Assembly (NCBI RefSeq): GCF_030062155.1 | Contig: NZ_CP118269.1 | Span: forward strand, 2,666,001-2,730,000 | DNA from: Pantoea sp. Lij88 | GTDB lineage: Bacteria > Pseudomonadota > Gammaproteobacteria > Enterobacterales > Enterobacteriaceae | Direction of reading: 5' to 3' | Length of the DNA stretch: 64,000 nt | Shown here: piece after piece, positions 43,574 through 51,493 of the stretch | Layout: every line of letters starts with the position of its first letter | How positions within the stretch are numbered: position 1 is the first letter of the stretch | The notes under the pieces: model-generated | Seen by the model: the letters and a program-made list of their open reading frames with translations, nothing else | What the model was told of the DNA's origin: nothing | Database searches by the model: none | Program-made: the position numbers and the translations under genes

Positions 43574-43939
43574 TTAGTTGATTGATGCCATCACAATCTG
43601 CATCAACCGCACCAGCAACGCTCCGCATCCTGCCCAGAACAGCGCACTCAGGCTCCAGGCGACTAAAAAGAATCCGCTGCTGTGAATAAACAGGCTGTTA
43701 TTTAACAGCAATGCTGCCAGTAACGTTCCCCAGAGTCCCATCAGCAGCGTGCTTTTTAACGGGCTTTCCACCTGCATCAACGCCATCACAATACCGGGCA
43801 ACATAAAGAGCAGGAGTTCGGGCTGACCCCGAAGCGGGCCGGGACCGACCTGCCAGAAATGACAGGTAAAAACAAACACCAGACTATACAACACCACGCC
43901 GCACAGGCGGGTAGTCCAGAGATAAGAACGCTGCGGCAT
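43574..43939 (-). CDS. ybjM: YbjM family inner-membrane protein
   Basis: A 121-residue inner-membrane protein of unknown function with four hydrophobic helices. Similarity to E. coli YbjM is modest in sequence but clear in size, topology (LLLFMLPGIVMAL, SALFWAGCGALL) and position between grxA and ybjL. The ATG at 43939 with GGGGTGG upstream is preferred; the frame extends 60 codons further but that part is unlike the family. Confidence 0.8.
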   Translation of the reverse strand: MPQRSYLWTTRLCGVVLYSLVFVFTCHFWQVGPGPLRGQPELLLFMLPGIVMALMQVESPLKSTLLMGLWGTLLAALLLNNSLFIHSSGFFLVAWSLSALFWAGCGALLVRLMQIVMASIN

Positions 43940-44198
43940 ACCACCCCACTGATTAAAAGTAACCCCCGACAATAACCTGCTGATATCCCTGATGCGTTCA
44001 GATGGAAATAAAAAGAAACAGTTCGCTGTGGCAACGAATGAAAACAGCCAATAGCTGTGAAAGATTTTTGTGATTAGAATAGCGCCGCGGTAAAGGTTCC
44101 ATTTGTCGTGTTGATACAACAGAACCTCAACGGCTTGCTCACGATAGCGAAAAACAGGCCACTCTTCAATAGCTTACATGTAAACAAGAAGTTAAACA

Positions 44199-45887
44199 GT
44201 GAATATTAACGTCGCAGGATTGTTAAGCGGAAATGACATTTTGTTATTGTTTGTCGTTTTAGCGCTCGGCCTCTGTCTGGGTAAGTTGCGTCTTGGCTCA
44301 GTTCAGCTGGGAAATTCGATTGGCGTATTAGTCGTTTCGCTCTTATTAGGCCAGCAACACTTCACGATCAATACCGATGCATTGAGCCTGGGCTTTATGC
44401 TGTTTATTTTTTGTGTCGGCGTCGAAGCCGGTCCCAACTTTTTTTCCATTTTCTTCCGCGACGGTAAAAACTATTTCATGCTCGCCATCGTCATGGTGGT
44501 CAGCGCGCTGTTGCTGGCGCTGGGGCTGGGCAAACTCTTTGGCTGGGATATTGGTCTTACCGCTGGCATGCTGGCCGGATCGATGACCTCAACGCCGGTG
44601 CTGGTCGGCGCGGGCGATACCCTGCGGCAAAGCATCAGCGATCCAAAGCAGCTCGCACTGATGCAGGATCAACTGAGCCTCGGTTATGCCGTGACCTATC
44701 TGATTGGCCTGGTAAGTCTGATTTTTGGCGCACGCTACCTGCCCCGTCTGCAACATCAGGATCTGCCCACCTGTGCCCAGCAGATCGCGCGTGAACGCGG
44801 TCTGGATGCCGACAGCCAGCGCAAAGTCTTCCTGCCGGTGATCCGTGCCTATCGTGTGGGCGCGGAACTGGTGGCGTGGAGTGGCGGCAAAAACCTGCGT
44901 GAACTGGGTATCTATCGTCAGACCGGTTGCTACATTGAGCGCATCCGCCGCAACGGTATTCTCGCCAGTCCCGATGGCGATGCGGTGCTGCAGCTCGGTG
45001 ATGATATCTCGCTGGTAGGCTATCCCGACGCACACGCCCGGCTCGATCCCAGCTTCCGTAATGGCAAAGAGGTGTTTGACCGCGATCTACTGGATATGCG
45101 CATCGTCACTGAAGAGATCGTGGTGAAGAACCACAACGCGGTGAACAAGCGCCTCAGTAAGTTAAACCTCACCGATCACGGCTGCTTCCTGAACCGGGTG
45201 ATACGCAGTCAGATTGAGATGCCGATCGACGACAGCATTATGCTGAACAAAGGCGATGTGCTGCAGGTCAGCGGCGAGGCACGCCGGGTGAAAAGCGTGG
45301 CGGATCGCATTGGTTTTATCGCGATTCACAGTCAGATGACCGATCTCTTAGCCTTCTGCGCCTTCTTTATCGTCGGTCTGATGATTGGTCTGATCACCTT
45401 CCAGTTCAGCAATTTCAGTTTCGGTATTGGCAACGCGGCGGGCCTGCTGTTTGCCGGTATCATGCTGGGCTTCCTGCGCGCTAACCATCCGACCTTTGGA
45501 TATATTCCGCAGGGCGCGCTCACCATGGTGAAAGAGTTCGGGCTGATGGTGTTTATGGCGGGTGTTGGATTAAGTGCCGGCAGCGGCATCAATCATGGTC
45601 TGAGCAGCGACGGCGCGCTGATGCTGCTGTGCGGCCTGCTGGTGAGCCTGATTCCGGTGATCATCTGTTATCTGTTTGGCGCTTATGTGTTGAGGATGAA
45701 CCGCGCCCTGCTGTTTGGTGCCATCATGGGTGCGCGCACCTGCGCACCGGCCATGGAGATCATCAGTGATACGGCACGCAGTAATATTCCGGCGCTGGGC
45801 TATGCCGGGACCTATGCCATCGCCAACGTTTTGCTGACCCTGGCCGGGACGCTGATTGTGATTATCTGGCCGATATTGCCCTTATAA
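44199..45887 (+). CDS. ybjL: AspT/YidE/YbjL antiporter-family transporter
   Basis: A 562-residue inner-membrane protein of the aspartate:alanine exchanger family; E. coli YbjL has been implicated in export of glutamate and succinate, but the physiological substrate is not firmly established. The layout is two blocks of about five helices flanking two cytoplasmic TrkA-C (RCK_C) domains at about residues 205-370. The start is GTG at 44199 with AAGAAG upstream and gives MNINVAGLL, matching E. coli. Characteristic segments: [18 protein letters not shown] and [17 protein letters not shown]. Confidence 0.95.
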   Translation: MNINVAGLLSGNDILLLFVVLALGLCLGKLRLGSVQLGNSIGVLVVSLLLGQQHFTINTDALSLGFMLFIFCVGVEAGPNFFSIFFRDGKNYFMLAIVMVVSALLLALGLGKLFGWDIGLTAGMLAGSMTSTPVLVGAGDTLRQSISDPKQLALMQDQLSLGYAVTYLIGLVSLIFGARYLPRLQHQDLPTCAQQIARERGLDADSQRKVFLPVIRAYRVGAELVAWSGGKNLRELGIYRQTGCYIERIRRNGILASPDGDAVLQLGDDISLVGYPDAHARLDPSFRNGKEVFDRDLLDMRIVTEEIVVKNHNAVNKRLSKLNLTDHGCFLNRVIRSQIEMPIDDSIMLNKGDVLQVSGEARRVKSVADRIGFIAIHSQMTDLLAFCAFFIVGLMIGLITFQFSNFSFGIGNAAGLLFAGIMLGFLRANHPTFGYIPQGALTMVKEFGLMVFMAGVGLSAGSGINHGLSSDGALMLLCGLLVSLIPVIICYLFGAYVLRMNRALLFGAIMGARTCAPAMEIISDTARSNIPALGYAGTYAIANVLLTLAGTLIVIIWPILPL

Positions 45888-45976
45888 AATTTTTTTGTCG
45901 GCGTCCAGAACTTTATAGTTAAGCGATAGTCATAATAAGTGCCACTGCTTTTCTTTGAAATCCCCAAATTGTGGAG

Positions 45977-46008
45977 CCCGCTGGTCTTTTTCCCGGCGGG
46001 TTTTTTTA
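45977..46008 (+). terminator. Terminator after ybjL
   Basis: CCCGCTGG-TCTTTTTC-CCGGCGGG stem (one mismatch) followed by seven T, about 90 bases after the ybjL stop codon. Nothing else is seen in the 303-base ybjL-ybjG spacer apart from a purine tract (GAGGAAT) ahead of ybjG. Confidence 0.85.
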
Positions 46009-46190
46009 TGCCTTTTTTCCTCGCAGCCCCACTCCACCGGCACCACAATCAGACACGAAACGGTCATAAAACTTAAACAGTTGTGCAACTCATTATCAGA
46101 TTCAGAGCCTTTCCGTAGACGAATCGCCCCATAAAAAGCAGGATAGATGGCTGTTAAGTTAGCTATTTGTGCTGAGGAATTTATCCCGAA

Positions 46191-46796
46191 ATGGAAGAGC
46201 TGAACCACTCACTGTTTACTGCCATCAATGCCACACCGGCGTCCCCCGCCTGGTTAATCCACCTGGCGACCTTTATTGCCAGAGACCTGATTGCCATTGT
46301 GCCGCTGTTAATTGTGGCGATGTGGCTCTGGGGACCGCGCGATCAGGTTTCTTCACAGCGGGCGCTGGTACTGAAAACCGGCATGGCGCTGATTTATGCG
46401 CTGGCGATCTCCTGGTGTGTCGGCCATCTGTTACCGCATCCCCGCCCTTTCGCCATTGGCTACGGTTATCAGTTCCTGCATCACGCTGCCGATGACTCTT
46501 ATCCCAGCGATCACGGCACCACGATTTTCACCTTTGCGCTGGCCTTTATCTTCTGGCATCGCCTCTGGTCGGGTGTGGTGCTGATGGTGGCGGGTTGCGC
46601 TATTGCCTGGTCACGGGTTTACCTGGGCGTTCACTGGCCAATGGATATGCTGGGCGGGTTCCTGGTGGGTCTGCTGAGTTGTCTGGCATCGCATCTGGCG
46701 TGGCAGTTCTATGGCGAGCGGATGCTGGCGGTGATCAACCCGCTCTATCGGGCGCTGTTTGCCCTGCCGATTCGTAAGGGCTGGACGCAGAATTAA
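46191..46796 (+). CDS. ybjG: Undecaprenyl-diphosphatase YbjG
   Basis: A PAP2-family inner-membrane phosphatase that recycles undecaprenyl pyrophosphate on the periplasmic side. The 201-residue protein has five to six helices and the phosphatase signature in three parts: HPRPFA (motif 1), SYPSDHGTTIF (motif 2) and SRVYLGVHWPMDMLGG (motif 3). The ATG at 46191 follows GAGGAATTTATCCCGAA. In E. coli mdfA and deoR neighbours flank it; here it is followed by a repeat element and dacC. Confidence 0.95.
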   Translation: MEELNHSLFTAINATPASPAWLIHLATFIARDLIAIVPLLIVAMWLWGPRDQVSSQRALVLKTGMALIYALAISWCVGHLLPHPRPFAIGYGYQFLHHAADDSYPSDHGTTIFTFALAFIFWHRLWSGVVLMVAGCAIAWSRVYLGVHWPMDMLGGFLVGLLSCLASHLAWQFYGERMLAVINPLYRALFALPIRKGWTQN

Positions 46797-46856
46797 GAAA
46801 GGGACTGCTCATAAGCCTGAGTCAGGATCTCACAGCGATCGATAAGCTTAACCCGA

Positions 46857-47037
46857 AGGGAACACGGGCAGAGGAGGAAAGCGTCCCGCGCCATGGACAA
46901 AAACGCCGGGAGCGTTTTTGAACAACGCAAAGCGTTGGCCCGTTTACGGGCGCACCTCAGGGATGAGGTGCGTAATCGCGCGGGCAGAGCATGTCAGGGA
47001 CTGGCCTTAGCGTCTTTCCGATCTGACCGTGTTCCCT
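46857..47037. repeat. 181-bp element with imperfect terminal inverted repeats
   Basis: The ends are inverted copies: AGGGAACACGG at 46857-46867 and CCGTGTTCCCT at 47027-47037 are perfect complements, and similarity continues inward (GGGCAGAGGAGGAAAG-CGT against TCAGATC-GGAAAGACG), giving about 28-30 bp of imperfect terminal repeats. Inside lie further hairpins, among them GCACCTCA-GGGA-TGAGGTGC (46956-46975 region) and AAAACGC-CGGGA-GCGTTTT. It occupies nearly the whole ybjG-dacC spacer. The build resembles a non-autonomous mobile or MITE-like intergenic repeat. No transposase and no clear target duplication is seen, and no second copy was noticed in this window. Confidence 0.6.
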
Positions 47038-47039
47038 GA
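46893..47039 (+). CDS. Possible 48-residue ORF inside the inverted-repeat element
   Basis: ATG at 46893 preceded by AGGAGGAAAG at 11 bases; the ORF (MDKNAGSVFEQRKALARLR at the start, then Arg-rich) ends with TGA just beyond the right end of the element, the right inverted repeat providing its last codons. The product is basic, with no domain I recognise. It may be a chance frame in a structured repeat. Confidence 0.25.
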   Translation: MDKNAGSVFEQRKALARLRAHLRDEVRNRAGRACQGLALASFRSDRVP

Positions 47040-47084
47040 GCAGGCTCTGTCTTACAGCTTACGGAACACACTAATCAACTGTCT

Positions 47085-47106
47085 CAGGGACGCATCAGCG
47101 TCCCTG
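47085..47106 (-). terminator. Hairpin after dacC
   Basis: Perfect 9-bp stem CAGGGACGC-TGAT-GCGTCCCTG just beyond the dacC stop codon on the minus strand. No T run follows (AGACAGTTG), so termination would be imperfect or Rho-assisted. Confidence 0.55.
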
Positions 47107-47111
47107 CTGAC

Positions 47112-48314
47112 TTATGACAGCCACTTCCCGAACCAGCCGTTGAACTTCATCATCACAAAATCAATCATCCGGCTGAAGAAACCGCCTTCCGGCACATCCT
47201 GCAGCACCACCAGCGGACGCTGCTCGATCGTTTTGCCATCCAGCTGGAAATCGATGGTGCCGACCACCTGATTCTTCTTCAGCGGCGCTTCAAGCTGCGG
47301 CGCATTGAGTTTAAAACTCGCCTTCAGATTCTTCATCTGCCCTTTCGGGATGGTCAGCGCGGCATCTTTCGCCACGCCCAGATTCACCTGACTCTTATCA
47401 CCGAACCAGACCCGCTGCTGCGCAAACGGCGCATCCGCTTTAATCGGCATCACCGTTTCAAAGAAACGGAATCCCCACGTCAGCAGCTTTTCACTTTCGC
47501 GGAAACGAATGGCATCGCTGGCGGTGCCAAGTACCACCGAGATCAGACGCATATCGCCCTCGGTCGCGGAAGCGACCAGGTTATTGCCCGCGCCGGAGGT
47601 ATGGCCGGTTTTAACGCCATCCACCTTGAGGTTGGTGCTCCACAACAGACGGTTGCGGTTGATCTGACGGATATTATTAAAGGTGAACTCTTTCTCTTTA
47701 TTCAGCGCGTACTCTTCCGGCACATCGCGGATCAGCGCCTGAGCAATCAGCGCCATATCCCGCGCCGTGCTGTACTGCCCTTCTGCATCCAGACCATGCA
47801 CCGTCATAAAGTGGGTGTTCTGCAGTCCCAGCGCCTTCACGTAGTTGTTCATCAGGCCGATGAACGAGTCCTGACTGCCCGCCACATAATCCGCCAGCGC
47901 AATACAGGCGTCATTGCCGGACTGAATCACAATGCCTTTATTCAGCTCATGCACCGGAATGCGATCGCCCGGCTTGAGGAACATCAGCGAAGAGCCACGC
48001 AGCTTAGGATTACCGGTCGCCCAGGCATCCTGTCCGACGGTGACCAGATCATCCGGTTTGATCTTGCCCGCTTTAATCGCCTGACCGACCACATAGCTGG
48101 TCATCATCTTGGTCAGACTGGCGGGATCGAGACGCTGATCGGCACTGGATTCGGTTAACACTTTACCGCTGGCGTAGTCGATCAGGATCCACGCTTTAGC
48201 ATCAATACCTGGCGCGGCGGGAGCCTGCTCAGCAAAAACGCTGATGGGGGCAAGAATCAGTAGTGAGGTGGCAGCAAGGTGCCGCAGGCGAGATGAGAAG
48301 CGAGTGTTTGTCAT
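47112..48314 (-). CDS. dacC: D-alanyl-D-alanine carboxypeptidase DacC (PBP6)
   Basis: DacC removes the terminal D-Ala from peptidoglycan pentapeptides in the periplasm. From the ATG at 48314 the product has 400 residues, as in E. coli, with a signal peptide ending SVFA. The penicillin-binding motifs are SLTK (SxxK), SGN in [12 protein letters not shown], and KTG in [13 protein letters not shown]; the C-terminal amphipathic anchor is [22 protein letters not shown] 20 codons upstream is possible but less likely. Confidence 0.96.
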   Translation of the reverse strand: MTNTRFSSRLRHLAATSLLILAPISVFAEQAPAAPGIDAKAWILIDYASGKVLTESSADQRLDPASLTKMMTSYVVGQAIKAGKIKPDDLVTVGQDAWATGNPKLRGSSLMFLKPGDRIPVHELNKGIVIQSGNDACIALADYVAGSQDSFIGLMNNYVKALGLQNTHFMTVHGLDAEGQYSTARDMALIAQALIRDVPEEYALNKEKEFTFNNIRQINRNRLLWSTNLKVDGVKTGHTSGAGNNLVASATEGDMRLISVVLGTASDAIRFRESEKLLTWGFRFFETVMPIKADAPFAQQRVWFGDKSQVNLGVAKDAALTIPKGQMKNLKASFKLNAPQLEAPLKKNQVVGTIDFQLDGKTIEQRPLVVLQDVPEGGFFSRMIDFVMMKFNGWFGKWLS

Positions 48315-48586
48315 GGGCTTGACCGGATTGTCCTTGTTAAATCGAAATTCCAGGGGCAGAAAATTCTCACTCAAACGCTAACCGTTGCCGGCAGCGAAAA
48401 AAACCGCCGAATCGTAAAGTTTTTTAGAGTTTAGTAGAGTAACCCTGGCATAAGCGCCGCGCGCGTGCCTGTTTTCGGGGATTCTGTCGCTATAAAAACT
48501 GAGCGAAATTCCGATTTTTCGCAGAAGAGTTAAGCCCGTCACAAATATCAGTTAACCTGAAAGCCAGTCAGCCGAGGAGACCGACC

Positions 48587-49243
48587 ATGGACTTAGCCCT
48601 TTTTGATCTTGATGAAACACTCATTTGTGAAGACAGCACCAGCCTGTGGCTGCGCTGGCTGGTATCACAGGGATTCGCCCCCAGTGAACTGATTGATCAG
48701 GAACAGGCATTAATGAATCAGTACTATGCCGGTACGCTGTCGATTGAAGAGTATATGAACAAAACGCTCTCCCCTCTGGCGGGCATGGCGACGCTGACCG
48801 TTGAAGGCTGGGTGCGACGCTTCATCCAGCGCGACATTCTGCCTCGCGTTTATCCTGCCGCCCGCGAGCGGATTGAGTGGCACCGGGCGCGCGGCGACAG
48901 GGTGATGGTCATCTCTGCCAGCGGCGAGCATCTGGTGGTGCCGATTGCCGAGAAGCTGGGCGCCTGCGGTGCGCTGGCGATTGGTGTTGAAATCGTGGAC
49001 GAGCGCTACAGCGGCAACACGTATGGCACCATGACCTATAAAGAGGGCAAGGTGACCCGACTGGGTGACTGGAAAGCGCTGCAGCAGGAGGAGGCATTTG
49101 ACCGCACGTGGGCTTACAGTGACTCAATGAACGACCTGCCCCTGCTGGAACAGGCCGATCATGCCCATGTGATCAATCCGGATGAACAGCTGCACCAGGA
49201 AGCGTTAAACCGCGGATGGCAGGTTTATCACTGGGCACGCTGA
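48587..49243 (+). CDS. HAD-IB family hydrolase (SerB-like phosphatase)
   Basis: A 218-residue cytoplasmic phosphatase of the haloacid dehalogenase superfamily, subfamily IB. All four motifs are present: FDLDETL (nucleophile Asp7 and Asp9), VMVISASGEH (motif II Ser), the Lys of YKEGKVTRL (motif III) and YSDSMNDLPLL (motif IV acidic pair). The helical cap domain lies between motifs I and II, as in phosphoserine phosphatase. The natural substrate cannot be told from sequence. GAGGAGACCGACC precedes the ATG. It diverges from dacC. Confidence 0.88.
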   Translation: MDLALFDLDETLICEDSTSLWLRWLVSQGFAPSELIDQEQALMNQYYAGTLSIEEYMNKTLSPLAGMATLTVEGWVRRFIQRDILPRVYPAARERIEWHRARGDRVMVISASGEHLVVPIAEKLGACGALAIGVEIVDERYSGNTYGTMTYKEGKVTRLGDWKALQQEEAFDRTWAYSDSMNDLPLLEQADHAHVINPDEQLHQEALNRGWQVYHWAR

Positions 49244-49267
49244 TTCAGAGCCTGGCGCATCAGTCTC

Positions 49268-50404
49268 TTAGCCGCGGGATGCTCCGGCATCCTGCGCTAA
49301 TCCCACCTTCAGCAGCTTGCCATTGGCCTCATCGGTCAGCACATAGAGATAACCATCCGGCCCCTGCCGTACATCGCGAATCCGCGCACCCTGATCGCCC
49401 AGCAGACGCTGCTCTTCCACCACTTTCTCGCCGTTGATACTCAGGCGAATCAGGTTTTTCTCTTTCAGCGCGCCGATGAACAGCGAGTTTTTCCATTGCG
49501 GAAAACGCGCGCTGTTATAAAACGCCATGCCGCTGATGGCCGGAGAGACCTTCCAGTGGTACAGCGGCTGTTCGGTACCCGCGACATGGGTGCCCTTCGA
49601 CTCCGGCACTTTTTCGCCGCTGTAGTCAATGCCGTACGTCGCCAGCGGCCAGCCGTAGTTCTTGCCCCGGCCCATGATATTCACTTCATCGCCGCCGCGC
49701 GGGCCATGCTCGTTTTCCCATATCATGCCGGTCCAGGGATTAAGCGCCAGCCCCTGCGGATTACGCAGTCCATAGGCCCAGATCTCTGGCCGTGCGCCGG
49801 GCTTTTTCACAAACGGGTTATCGTCCGGCACGCTGCCATCGGCGTTGAGCCGCAGCAGTTTGCCCTGCAGCTTACCGAGGTCCTGCGCCGCGCTGCTGAC
49901 AAAGTTGTCACCGAACGCGATCCAGAGATAACCCTGAGTATCGAACGCCAGCCGGGTGCCGATATTGTTGCCGCTGGAGAGCATCGGCGTCTGACGAATC
50001 ACCTCGCGGAAATCGCTGAGCTGCCGGTTATCCTGGCTCAGCGTGCCAGTGCCTACTACCGCACCCGCTTTGCCACTGCTGTTCGCCTCGGTATAGCTGA
50101 GCCAGACGCGACGACTGGTCGCGAAATCGGGAGCCAGCACGACGTCCAGCAAGCCGCTCTGCCGTTCAGCCCAGACTTTCGGCACGCCTTTGATGGGCTG
50201 CGACAGGCCACCCTGTGGGCTCCAGCTGCGCAGCTGTCCGCTGCGTTCCGTAATCAGCAGCGTTTTGTTGTCGGGCAGGAATGCAATGGACCATGGATGT
50301 TGTAGCTTATCCTGTAAAACCTCGACCTTTACGTCGGCGGCAAACAGCGGCAAGGCCGCAAAAAGCGCGCCACTCAGCAGCAGGGCTGTCGATAAACGGG
50401 ACAT
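49268..50404 (-). CDS. yliI: PQQ-dependent aldose sugar dehydrogenase YliI
   Basis: A periplasmic soluble sugar dehydrogenase with a six-bladed propeller that uses pyrroloquinoline quinone. From the ATG at 50404 (CAGGAGAACC upstream) the product has 378 residues with signal peptide ending PLFA. Conserved family blocks: HPWSIAFLPD, GLLDVVLAPDF, YGLRNPQGLALNPWTG, NEHGPRGGDEVN and RDVRQGPDGYLYVLTDE. It is the E. coli yliI orthologue (371 residues there). It faces the HAD gene tail to tail. Confidence 0.94.
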   Translation of the reverse strand: MSRLSTALLLSGALFAALPLFAADVKVEVLQDKLQHPWSIAFLPDNKTLLITERSGQLRSWSPQGGLSQPIKGVPKVWAERQSGLLDVVLAPDFATSRRVWLSYTEANSSGKAGAVVGTGTLSQDNRQLSDFREVIRQTPMLSSGNNIGTRLAFDTQGYLWIAFGDNFVSSAAQDLGKLQGKLLRLNADGSVPDDNPFVKKPGARPEIWAYGLRNPQGLALNPWTGMIWENEHGPRGGDEVNIMGRGKNYGWPLATYGIDYSGEKVPESKGTHVAGTEQPLYHWKVSPAISGMAFYNSARFPQWKNSLFIGALKEKNLIRLSINGEKVVEEQRLLGDQGARIRDVRQGPDGYLYVLTDEANGKLLKVGLAQDAGASRG

Positions 50405-50516
50405 AGGGTTCTCCTGACGGGATAGCGTGACCTTAAGCGTAGTCATCCGTCGCAGGGTGAACCTGAGGCTTTACAAAAGATTAAATTGGGCGACAAGGGT
50501 ATGCCGCCCTGAAAGG

Positions 50517-50813
50517 TTATGGCGTGTTGAAACTTAGCGTGTCACGGACCAGCATATCGATACCTGGCTTCAGGTCATCAAAGGTGATTCGCGACACACT
50601 GTTGATGACCGTTTTGGCAAAAGCTTTCCGCACGACCCGAATCGACGGTTTGCTGGTCCCGGCATCGCTGGCCGAATCAGACGGCTTCAGCTGACTGTAA
50701 TCGGCTAAGAGATTCGAATAGTGCTGCTTATTCGTAACATGAGAAGTACATCCCCTGAGCAACAGTGCGGAGACTGCCAGCAGAGCAGCAACTAACGTTT
50801 TACGTATGTTCAA
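50517..50813 (-). pseudogene. Remnant of a DUF3313-type lipoprotein gene (internal deletion)
   Basis: The 98-residue frame begins with a signal-like segment and LLLRGC (Cys22; Arg is unusual in a lipobox), followed by YSNLLADYSQLKPSDSAS, which resembles the start of DUF3313 lipoproteins, and then jumps to IRVVRKAFAKTV and ITFDDLKPGIDMLVRDTL, which resembles the C-terminal end of the same family. Full-length members have about 220 residues, so roughly half, the middle, seems to be missing in frame. The only start is a TTG with a poor ribosome-binding site, which also points to decay. The family assignment rests on memory of the conserved blocks. Confidence 0.5.
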
Positions 50814-51001
50814 CTCGCTGGTGCCAGTAAGGTTTAAGCAAGCTTAAGATCTCTGAATGAATCAATGACTCATATTGTATTGACCCTGCTCAATTTTCAT
50901 CCTTCTCCCCTGTGTAAACCTCCATTTTCTCATCATGGAATATGTCTGCTGTCGCATCGCTTTTGCTGGCGCGCTTATCACAGGAACAAGAGGGAATTGA
51001 C

Positions 51002-51493
51002 ATGGAACAGCAATGTACCAACTTACTGACACCGGAATTAGTTGCCTCACTGGCGCACCCACCATTTTCAACTGACAAGAAGGCTGGTATGCCAGAGGGA
51101 GCCCGTGAGGTTGTAAAAGAACAGGAGGTGTTCCTGCGGGACCATCCGGTGATAGCTGTTTACCGGATTGCTGTTGACGGGGCGCTGATACAACGCTGCG
51201 GGGTGGTAAGTACTGCCTTGAACGGCTCTGAAATAGCGCTGGAAAACGAACAGAAGGCCAGTATTGCGCTGGAAGGTGATGAAGTGGTTTATTCCGACGG
51301 GACTACCGCCCGTATTGTTACCGGCAGCGGCATGAAATATACCAAAGACGGGCGGGGGATAGCGCGGGTTGGCAGCCAGCTAAATAATGGAGATGTGATT
51401 ATCAGCACCCCGCAGGCGGGATGCATACTGAATGTGCGTAAAGGTTTGCCGATGGATGCCGGTTTTTTTACCGGCAGAGGGCTGAGCCGATGA
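51002..51493 (+). CDS. Protein of unknown function preceding a PAAR-DUF2235 effector
   Basis: I do not recognise this 163-residue protein with certainty. It has no signal peptide; the N-terminal third is polar and helical (MEQQCTNLLTPELVASLAH), and from residue 60 on it is glycine-rich and beta-like, with GDEVVYSDGTTARIVTGSG and GRGIARVGSQLNNGDVI, a pattern that recalls PAAR-type repeats. GAGGGAATTGAC precedes the ATG at 51002. Its stop overlaps the ATG of the effector gene by four bases, so both are made together. It could be a PAAR-like spike component, or a chaperone/adaptor that loads the toxin; neither is proven. Confidence 0.8.
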   Translation: MEQQCTNLLTPELVASLAHPPFSTDKKAGMPEGAREVVKEQEVFLRDHPVIAVYRIAVDGALIQRCGVVSTALNGSEIALENEQKASIALEGDEVVYSDGTTARIVTGSGMKYTKDGRGIARVGSQLNNGDVIISTPQAGCILNVRKGLPMDAGFFTGRGLSR

